Below, piece after piece: positions 44,275 to 51,687 of a stretch of 51,687 bases of DNA (positions are counted from its first letter, which is position 1; each line of letters begins with the position of its first letter). A program made the translations under genes and the position numbers. Under the pieces are notes generated by a model. That model did no database searches. It was given only the letters and a program-made list of their open reading frames with translations, and had not been told where the DNA came from. The DNA comes from Terfezia claveryi. Taxonomy: Eukaryota > Ascomycota > Pezizomycetes > Pezizales > Pezizaceae. Location: assembly GCA_015179025.1 (NCBI GenBank), contig WHUX01000301.1, positions 1 to 51,687 on the forward strand. The letters are read 5' to 3'.

Positions 44275-44291
44275 CCTCGGGGTGCACACTA
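44275..44291 (-). repeat. Right terminal inverted repeat of the hAT
   Basis: Reversed, it reads TAGTGTGCACCCCGAGG. The right target duplication TCCCTTCC (44292-44299) follows. Confidence 0.85.
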
Positions 44292-44299
44292 TCCCTTCC

Positions 44300-44561
44300 T
44301 TCAGAAATCATCAGTTTACATCAGTCTACAGATCAATCTTATTCACTCATACATTCTATAATATATTCTCCTATATATTCTACGTTTCTAGTGCATGCTC
44401 TACAGCATCCTCTACAGTATCCACAACGTCCTCTACGTTCTCCAGAACGTCCTCCACAGGCCTATTAGATCGGTTCCTAAGTTCCTCCTTTATTGGATAC
44501 TTGTTTGAATTACCACTGCCTATTAGATATAGTATATATCTCATATACCTGTATTTTAATA
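44300..44561 (+). repeat. 3' LTR of the Copia element, right part
   Basis: Matches the last ~270 bp of the 5' LTR (from TTCAGARATCATCAGTT to GTATTTTAATA), continuing exactly where the left part stopped. Confidence 0.92.
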
Positions 44562-45182
44562 GGCCAAGTGCATATGCTAGACTATATTAAGCAATTGCCT
44601 ATAATGTCTATATCTAGTTTATTTCCCAACCAGACTGTTTCCCAATAGTTACTTTTTACCATTCATCCCATATTATGGTCAAGGCATCAGTCAACTGTAT
44701 AAAGTAACAAAATGGCCGTTAGGGTTACCTCAAGGTCCAACCAATTACATGTAGATAGAGGTATAACTTAGACCAAATCATGTAATTGCTGATAATATCC
44801 ATTCCCTAACCAGGCTAGTCTTGACCATTTTTATGTTCCCTTTATTCCATTCACTTCTTTAGATTGATTAAACTTTGGTTATAATGCTCCGTACCATAAG
44901 CTCTTTAGTAGCTCCAACTCGTAAATGAAATGGTGGCCATAGTTATGTCTGTATCCTATATATAACGATACCATCTTCCCCCTTCATACTCCCTGAATAT
45001 CCCTAAAGTTCTTGAATAGCCATAACAACCCGTCATTATACCATATTTGAGATATCGTGACAGAAGTTTATGAAATGGCAAATACAAAGTCCATTTAGTT
45101 CTCTATTCCATTGTAAGCAGACTCAGAGTGGCTATGCATAGACTCCCACTAACAATCTACCCAGTCCAGCTAGCTAGCCAGC
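44562..45182. other. Unassigned spacer with CCAGACT motifs
   Basis: Continuation of the motif-bearing sequence left of the Copia element (AACCAGACTG near 44633, ACCAGGCTAGTC near 44810). No gene seen. Confidence 0.55.
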
Positions 45183-46603
45183 ATGCCGCCAAAAAGTAAA
45201 CAACCAGACTTTAATAAAGATTTAGAGGATAACCATTATGTAACAAGGTCTAACTATGCCTATGCAAAACTAGTTGAATTTTTCGAGGAAGAGGTTCCAG
45301 AAAACCTGTATAGGCTTTGGAGGTGAGATGTTGCTCACATAATAAAACAAAGTGGTATCTATAGACCCTAAAGGGCTGGAATAGATGCATAGACTACTTT
45401 TCTTAAGTATTTTACAGCTCTCCTGATGATAGCCCCTATCGCTCAAATCAACTTTCTGTCCAATAAGTTCGTTAGCTAGGTGGTCAATATCTTAGCTCAA
45501 AACATTGCTAAGAAAGTGTGTAGCAGGGCTGTTTTTAGGTATAAAGTAGTAAAAGCTATATGTGAGGCATATGCAGCAAAATATCTGGACGATCCGAGCC
45601 TCCCAACACTTGGAAAGCTACTGTTACCCCTTTCTACAGTACTGTAAGACACTAACACAGTGATGTTGGATACTTCGACTAGGAACTCTCAACCTAAGAG
45701 AAGTAGAGTGCAAGAGACCATTAAGGGTCTACAACAAAAGAATGTGAAATGGAAGCAGGAAGATGACTAGCATGAGGATGAGGACAAGGATAAGGAAGCA
45801 TATGCAGAGGAACTAAGACTGATATTAAGGGGGCCTAAGTGCATCGTGGAGGCGAGTAAGGGTAAAGGATATCCAAAACTGGTGTTGAAGGAGGGTAAAA
45901 GGATAGTGGGGGTAGGTACTAAGGGGATTGTGAGACCTCAAAGGACACGAACATTCAAGGAGGTTGTGAATATTGAAGAGGACGATGAGGAGGAAGAGGA
46001 GGAAGCTTCCAAAAATATCAAAACCAAAAGTGGAATCGGGAGTGTTTGGGGGAAATAAGGGGATTGTCAGACCTCAAGGGATACAAACATCCAAGAAGGT
46101 TGTGAATATTGAATAGAATGATGAGAAGGAGGAAGAGGAGGTTCCGAAAAATATCAAGACTAGAAGTAGGAAGGTGAAGGTGGAGAGAGGTAAGGGGATT
46201 GTGAGACCTAAAGGGATACGAACATTAAAGAAAGTTGTAGATGATAAGGAGGATGCAAAGGCACCTACATACACCAAGTCCAAAATGGGGCATGGAGTGT
46301 AGGGGCAGGTAAGTGGATTGTGAGACCTAAAGGGACATGAACATCTAAAAAGGTTGTAAACATTGAAGAGGATGATGGGGAGGAGGAGGAGAAGGAGGAG
46401 GAGGAGGAGGCACCTATGTATATCAAGACTAGAAGCAGAAAAGAGTATGTAGGTAGTAGTAAGGGGTTAGTGGGGGGTCAAGAGTCAGATAGATTGAAGG
46501 GGATAGTCAAAATGAGTGTGGTCAAGGTCACAAAAGATCAGCAGGAGGAGGAAGATGAGGAGGAGGAGGGTTAGGAGGAGGAGAAGGGTCAGGAGGAGGA
46601 GGA
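45183..46603 (+). pseudogene. Unrecognised pseudogene with coding tandem repeats
   Basis: One frame runs from the ATG at 45183 (MPPKSKQPDFNKDLEDNHYV) to 46058 and is broken by six stops, all explicable as CAA, CAG or CGA changes. The N-terminal 150 residues look globular and helical (IAQINFLSNKFVS, KVVKAICEAYAAKYLDDPSL). A basic-acidic linker follows. From about 45925 four repeats of 110-135 bp each encode GIVRPQRTRTFKEVVNIEED, an acidic run and KNIKTRS (units near 45927, 46059, 46196 and 46314). A frameshift separates the first two units. The family G LTR at 46604 begins in an acidic (GAG-rich) run at its end. I do not recognise the family. It may be an old host gene or part of an older transposon. 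Confidence 0.55.
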
Positions 46604-48067
46604 TGTCACGGGGTGACATCCAGCCCTGCCAAAGGTACTTGGGCCCTTATAGAACGACCCTAGAATCTATATGAACTCTAGGTACACTCTTAGCAGTGTG
46701 GTGCAAACGTTTCTAATACTTATCTATAGGAGTTAAGTATATGAAACGGGTATGAACCTCGGAGTGGTCTATAATCATCCTAGATGGTTAAGACCCTTAT
46801 GGAACGTCCATAGACCCTTGAGGGAGCTAGGGTTTAAGTTTCATAAGAATCCGATTAATGGTTCAATAGTTATACTTAGATTAATATGCTGACTATATGC
46901 ATATATATATGCTAGCTATATTAGCTGTTACCCTGAAGTCTTGGCGTTACCCTGAATATTGAATTATTACCCTGAACTGCAGGAAAATAATTCGGTAAAA
47001 ATAACTAAAAAAATGAAGGACCGAGGGCGCACTTTAGACCAAAGTGAGTCCGATGACACTATAAGGGAGTGCGCTCAGGACATAGGCCAAAGGTAGGGCC
47101 AAAACATAAAGTTCTCCGAATTTAATGTTTCAAAGTTCTATCTAAGCCTACTCTTCGTCCTGATTCCATTTCTGCAATCCTTTTTATAATCGGAGTTAAA
47201 CCCATGGAGATATAAGACTTTTAATATGGTCATATAAGTCCACAAGGAGGTTTACTTATTATTGGTAATAACTCTGTGAATAATATGGGTATCGAGATAA
47301 ACTAAGATTCTATAATCTCCTATGCGTTGATACCTTTCCAATGGTAATCTACTTGTGACCCACGGTTCTCTATTCATAGAGTTATGTGCAGTTGAAAATT
47401 ATTTTCAATGGACACTAGACACTATTAAGTGAATATTGCCGGAAACATAATTAGATGCCTTCGGATATTGTCGGATGGTAATTCGATAGTATCGGGGATT
47501 GGTAACGTATCTGAAATTGAATTTAGTTGTCTCGGATAAGAATTCTTTAATGGGATAAGCGAGCTATAAGCAAAGTATGTATAACATATAGACATGGGAA
47601 TATTCTCTATGTTCGGGTTAGTAACCTGTGATAACGAGTGCAGATAGCAACTGCATTAACAAAGGTGTGGATGGCATAACACTTAGGAAGAAATTCCAAG
47701 GTGACAGGTAGGCCCGCGTTTTATAAAATATTTTTATCATAAGAATATCTACGAACACCGCAGGATATAAATAGTACAAGTAGTTCTGGTTGAATTCATT
47801 CTACCACCAGCGAGTATTCGAAAGCAAGAGCACCTTGAGTACACGAAGCCTACAAAGTTCTAAGTCTTGAGTTAACTTTACGTTCAAGCGATATAGGATT
47901 TATTTTGTGTTGCGAAATAAGATCCGTCGTGAGGTACTATAGTTGGATTGAACTTTACTGCTATAGGATTGATATTCTGTGTTGCGGAATAGATATCGTT
48001 GTGGCAGCAAATTACGGCCGTCCTATTAGTCGCAAAAGTGCTATCAGTTAATAGGGCCCCCGTGACA
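46604..48067 (+). repeat. 5' LTR of the family G element (1464 bp)
   Basis: Begins TGTCACGGGGTGACATCC and ends CCCCCGTGACA. A TATAAATA box lies near 47766 and the primer seed CTACAAAGT is at 47850-47858. It is the least mutated of the three family G LTRs here. Confidence 0.95.
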
Positions 48068-48069
48068 TT

Positions 48070-48078
48070 ACTTTGTAG
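48070..48078 (+). promoter_or_regulatory. Self-complementary primer-binding site of the family G element
   Basis: ACTTTGTAG starts 3 bases after the LTR and is the exact reverse complement of CTACAAAGT (47850-47858). The layout (TT spacer, then primer site) is the same as in elements B and D. Confidence 0.7.
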
Positions 48079-48115
48079 CCAGTGATTCTCGCTACATTTG
48101 CTATATACTCTAATC

Positions 48116-50206
48116 ATGTCTAGTTCATAAATACCAAGAGGGCCTCGCCAGCCCTACCAACCCCTTACATTCCCGGATGTCATACCCCGTGCCATCACCC
48201 AAAGACCACATAACCTTCCGCAATCCGAAACAGACACGGAAGATGACCAAATAGACATGCCAATGGAAGATATTCTATCTCGAGGAGTAGAATCTTCCCG
48301 CCACCCCATATACTCTCCAGATGAGTTAACAATATTCCCACCTGGCTTATTAGAGCGATTTGGACAACCTTCTCGAAGGCCTCCTCATCGAACAGCCAGT
48401 AATGCCTCATCACGACGTCCCATCTAACCACCACGTCCCACACAACCATCTCGACCAAGTTTAAGCCAAGAGGAATATGACCAATTATTGGCTCGTATTG
48501 TTCGAGATGGATCTATCGAGTTTGACCGGCAACGAGCTGAGATTGCTGACCTTACAAGAGGTCTTAACGCTCTAGCAAGCCTCCTAAAAGAAGCTTAAGA
48601 TGCTCAAAGAGTTATTTTTAAAGGAGCAATGGCTACATATGAAGACCTAAAGTTGTTACGACAGCAGGTCACCGAGGAAGTAGCAGCCCTAAAAGGTCAG
48701 ATAGAAGGACAAGAGGATGCGGTTAAACGCTTAACTGTATCTATTAGTGAGGCGTTAGAAAAGCAATGGGAGGAGTTAAGCAAGAAGCTTAAGGAGGACA
48801 CAGAGGCAATTGTAGATGCAGCTAAGGTAGAGTTTGACGGTATCAAAGCGGATGTTGTCAAACTCCATGAATGGACACAGAAGGCGATCAAGCAAGAACA
48901 AGATGATCGAATTCATAGTTGTGAGACTAACAAGGAATCGGTAGAAGAACTCTCCCGCCGAATTCAAACTCACAAAAGGAAGCTCAAAGATCTACAAGAG
49001 CAACCTTTCACCCAACAACGTCCACCTAAACGTACACGATCTATTGATAATGACATCAAGGATTTTATTATACATGGTACTCGGACAGGTCCAGTACCAC
49101 CTCCACCTCCTCCACCATCTCCTCCTCTACAAAAGAAAACTCGAGTTCTTTCTGAAAAGAAAGAACCCCGAAACCTCCCCCTACCTCTGAAGTTCGATGG
49201 AACTTCAAACAAGCTGAAGGAGTTCCTAATGAAGGTAGACCACACCTTTGAATGCATGCCGCTGACATATTCTACTCATAGCGAAAAAATCATGTTCGTA
49301 GCAGATCTACTTACAGGAGGTGCGAGCACTTAGTACTACGCAAACCAACACAAGCGTACACCAGACTCCAACTCTGGATGGGTTGAATGGGACACATTTA
49401 ACGTCTTTAAACGTGAATTCATAAATGCACACCAGAACCAGCATGAGAAGCGGGATGCGAAGGTCTTCCTTTAGAAGGAATTCCAGAAGAAAGGTGAGTT
49501 GATGAAAGATTTCATCGCTCATGTCAGGGTTCATCAGTTGGTAGCGGAACTACCACATGAACAGCTCTGGGAGCACCTGATTAGCGCAATTCAGCCTAAG
49601 ACTCGGGTCCATATGGTCCGAGTCAATACTGACAAAGACACTCTAGATAAGGTACCTGCTAGTACAGAAATGTGCTTTCAGGCTATCGCAAATGCTGGGT
49701 CTCAGGTTGAGTATAAGAAGGTTAGGGAGGCACATGCACAGAGCCAGTTCCGTCAAAAAGAACAGGCTGCTGGTGCGAAAAAGGAGGTACCCAATACCCC
49801 CAAGACTACCGAAAAGAAATCCGACAATCTCAAAGATCGGATTACCAAACCAAAGCAGAAGGCAAAAACCAAGCCCGATGCCAAATCCAAGCCCAAGTCC
49901 GATACTTCTTCCAAGAAGGAAAAAGAGCCTGGTCTAGATAAAGTCACATATGCAATGCGACAGGCTCGGAAAAAGGATGGACAGTGCATCAAGTGTGGGG
50001 ACAAAACTCACATGATGGGTGACTGTTCAATTGGTTGGAAGGTAACAGATGAGTCAAAGGTAAAGGGAAAGGGAAAAGGAAAAGAAGAGGCAAAGAAAGT
50101 GGCCACAGTGTCTGCAGGAGCGGCTGTAGTAGCGCCACTTGAGGTTCAGTTTGGGCATATTGTTAGTGAGGATGAGTTGGATTATGGGGAAAATTCGGAC
50201 TATTAG
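48116..50206 (+). pseudogene. Gag of the family G element
   Basis: One reading frame from the ATG at 48116 (MSS...IPRGPRQPYQ) to the TAG at 50204, broken by TAA at 48128, 48425 and 48596 and TAG at 49331 and 49472; all five are single C-to-T steps from CAA or CAG. A helical region (EVAALKGQIEGQEDAVKRLT) is followed by a Pro-rich linker (PPPPPPPSPP), a capsid-like domain (PLPLKFDGTSNKLKEFLMKV, FIAHVRVHQLVAELPHEQLW) and a Lys-rich stretch. One CCHC knuckle (CIKCGDKTHMMGDC) ends it. The uniform stop type argues for RIP-like mutation rather than random decay. Confidence 0.9.
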
Positions 50207-50242
50207 GGATGCAGGCTATCTAGTAGGTCGGGTCGGATAGTC
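50204..50242 (+). promoter_or_regulatory. Candidate UAG readthrough signal between Gag and Pol, family G
   Basis: TAG GGA at 50204-50209 is followed after 7 bases by a stem (GGCTATC 50214-50220 with GATAGTC 50236-50242, one G-U pair). The frame downstream is open into Pol. Copy A has the same stop, GGA and hairpin. Murine-leukaemia-type retroviruses use UAG-G readthrough with a downstream structure, but no second stem completing a pseudoknot was obvious here. Confidence 0.5.
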
Positions 50243-51687
50243 TCGCAAGATTGGTTTTCTGTTTGTGTTATAAGGAATGGCATCTCTGTTGGTAGTTGGA
50301 AGGAGGAACATGAAGGGGAACCTATGGATATTGACCCTGTTTTGATTAGTTCTGTTTCTCGCAATTTGTCTTCTTCTGCTATTTCTTCTCTTTCTTTATC
50401 AAATAAAAACGCAAAAAAAGGTACTAAAAGAAAAGCTGATGATGAGGTGGCTCCTCATATTGGCACACTCGAAAAAAGACCACGAAAGGTAGCGGTGCCG
50501 GATATTTCATTGGATGGAATTAAAGATCTCTCTTTGGCAGGAAAATCGGGTACGAAGGTATTGAAGTGTGAAGGACTGAAATTTCTTATCTCTGTTAAGT
50601 TATCTTGGATGTACGGAGGAAATAAACGCGAAATTTCCATTAATACTTTGGTTGATACTGGCACAGAAGCCACGATTTTTGATTCTTCTTTCGCTGAACA
50701 GATGATGCTGCCTTGGGTTAAGAGGGAGAAAAGGCTGAGATTAGAGAGCGCCGATGGCTCGATTCTCAAGAGGTCTGGCACAGTGCAGGTTCAGAACCTG
50801 CAGATGGAGGTCCTAGATGCAAGATTGGGACGAAACAAAACTCTTGACCTGGTAACTGAGGTTGCGTGCCTCGAACCAGATCTTCCACTCATTTTGGGGA
50901 TGGATTGGATTAAAGGCAATTGTGATAAGCTACGGGTCACCACTCCTTATGGACTCGAGCTAAAAAGAGCGTTAGAAATCGAGGAGGTTACTGATTTCGC
51001 TGACTTTGACGAAGTACTTGCAGAGACTCAATATGTCGGATTAATTGAAATAGGGGAATGGGATTATCAGAAGTTCACTAATGGAGACGTTCGCAAGGTT
51101 ATGAAAATAACAGCGACTGAAAATATCCATGAACTTGCTAATCATTTGCCAATACAGTACAGGGATTTTGTAAAAATCTTTGGAAAGGAGTTGCAATCCA
51201 CCCTTCCCATGCACGGTCCATAAGACATGACAATTGAGTTAGAAGAAGGAAAGAGTCCCCCATCAGGAAAACTATACCCCCTCTCCCCTAATGAATTGGA
51301 GCTTCTCAAAGAATACCTAGATGAGATACTTCGAACCGGCAAGATAAGACCGAGCAAAAGCAGTGCTGGCGCTCCTATATTCTTCGCCAAACAGCCAAAT
51401 GGCAAGCTCAGAATAGTCTAGACTATAGAGGGCTCAATGCCATAACCAAGAAAGACAAGTATCCCCTACCACTTATGACTACCCTAATGCAACAAGTTGG
51501 TACTTCACAGGTTTTCTCCAAACTCGATCTCAAACTCGGGTTAACCTACTCAGAATAGCAGCTGGAGACGAGTGGAAAACAGCATTCAAGACAAGATATG
51601 GCTTATACGAATATACGGTTATGCCTTTGGGCTAACTAATGCGCCATCTGTTTTCCAGCGACATGTTAACAATATTCTATCGGAACA
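50207..51687 (+). pseudogene. Pol of the family G element (protease and start of RT)
   Basis: In frame with Gag after the TAG. A variable linker with a basic stretch (KKGTKRKADDEV) leads to the protease (INTLVDTGTEATIFDSSF with DTG; LPLILGMDWIKGN) and the RT start (GKIRPSKSSAGAPIFFAKQP). A TAA at 51222 stands for the CAA seen in copy A. Single-base deletions near 51418, 51540 and 51630 shift the RT frame; the signatures [20 protein letters not shown] and TNAPSVFQRHVNNIL are readable in pieces. The window ends before the catalytic YxDD box. Confidence 0.9.

Larger units (their letters stand above)
31818..44291. mobile_element. 12.5-kb hAT transposon carrying cargo genes
   Basis: The left end reads TAGTGTGTGCCATGAGG. 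The right end, reversed, reads TAGTGTGCACCCCGAGG, matching 13 of 17 bases. Flanking octamers TTCCTTCC (31810-31817) and TCCCTTCC (44292-44299) are an 8-bp target duplication with one difference, the hAT hallmark. The Copia LTR continues seamlessly outside both ends. CGAGT-type motifs crowd both subterminal regions. Inside are a hAT transposase pseudogene, an H3-like gene, two unrecognised genes and the dispersed TGTCACGGA motif. Most hATs are 2-5 kb, so this is large. All coding sequences carry stops, so the copy is dead. Confidence 0.9.
29452..44561 (+). mobile_element. Gutted Ty1/Copia element with a hAT transposon in its 3' LTR
   Basis: The 5' LTR (29452-30089), a 1352-bp interior, and a 3' LTR split into 31442-31817 and 44300-44561. 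Only the RNase H end of pol survives. Both LTR outer ends are mutated from the expected TG and CA (TATTAAAAA and TTTTAATA), changes of the TG-to-TA and CA-to-TA type. Flanks GGTC (29448-29451) and GGCC (44562-44565) are a possible imperfect target duplication. Gag, protease, integrase and RT are deleted. Confidence 0.88.
46604..51687 (+). mobile_element. Family G Ty3/Gypsy element, 5' part, truncated by the window end
   Basis: The LTR, primer site, gag and the protease/RT part of pol are in order on the plus strand and run off the window inside RT. The left flank (GAGGA) does not match the sequence after this LTR, as expected for the 5' LTR of a full element. It is the same family as copy A at the left window end. 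At least five stops in gag and several in pol show that it is inactive. Confidence 0.92.

Noticed and set aside
31818..44291. Reading the ~300-bp direct repeats as LTRs of a retroelement
   Set aside because: They do not reach the insertion ends, are not preceded by a polypurine tract, and the coding gene is a hAT transposase with 8-bp target duplication.
46604..48067. Interpreting this LTR as another solo LTR
   Set aside because: Its flanks are not duplicated, and a primer site plus family G gag follow directly, so it is a 5' LTR.

Overview
This window looks like a transposon graveyard from a filamentous fungus, probably a member of the Dikarya. The evidence is short introns (62-91 bases) with CTAAC-like branch sites, Ty3/Gypsy chromoviruses whose integrases carry chromodomains, a hAT DNA transposon, and decay dominated by C-to-T and G-to-A changes. 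Almost every premature stop is a former CAA, CAG or CGA codon, which resembles repeat-induced point mutation (RIP). I cannot name the species. I see no rRNA, tRNA or CRISPR array, and no convincing intact host gene.

Layout, left to right. 1-4296: a decayed Gypsy copy on the minus strand (family G), with a 1466-bp solo LTR of its own family inserted in gag. 4297-5844: the 3' end of another chromovirus with its LTR. 6338-6584: a 247-bp MITE-like repeat. 6589-13211: element B, a nearly intact 6.6-kb chromovirus with 5-bp target duplications, two LTR differences and a clear -1 frameshift signal. 14549-15096: three old ~200-bp tandem repeats. 15097-16709: element D, a 1.6-kb non-autonomous LTR element with identical LTRs. 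17709-28973: a solo LTR of family G split by element C (18347-28145), a 9.8-kb minus-strand chromovirus. C has a zinc-knuckle array inside Pol, a divergent extra ORF and a second copy of the 247-bp repeat in gag. 29452-44561: a gutted Ty1/Copia element whose 3' LTR is split by a 12,474-bp hAT transposon (31818-44291). 45183-46603: an unrecognised pseudogene ending in coding tandem repeats. 46604-51687: the 5' part of another family G element, cut off by the window end.

The most unusual object is the 12.5-kb hAT. Its boundaries rest on terminal inverted repeats, an 8-bp target duplication (7/8 identical) and the two halves of the Copia LTR on either side. Besides a decayed hAT transposase with a recognisable D-D-E triad, it holds at least three intron-containing cargo genes, all now broken. 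One encodes an H3-type histone fold with a non-canonical N-terminal tail and a long Pro/Ala/Glu-rich C-terminal extension. A short motif, TGTCACGGA, is scattered through the introns and intergenic parts of the element and concentrated in ~300-bp direct repeats near both ends.

How the parts work together: B, D and the G family share a self-priming arrangement, in which the primer-binding site just inside the 5' LTR is complementary to the start of the transcript made from that LTR. B and D also share LTR ends and polypurine tract, so D could be mobilised by B-type proteins. B makes Pol by -1 frameshifting at a slippery heptamer followed by a pseudoknot. Family G has Gag and Pol in the same frame separated by a UAG, which suggests readthrough. 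The nesting order gives relative ages: D and B are youngest, C intermediate, and the Copia/hAT complex and solo LTRs oldest.
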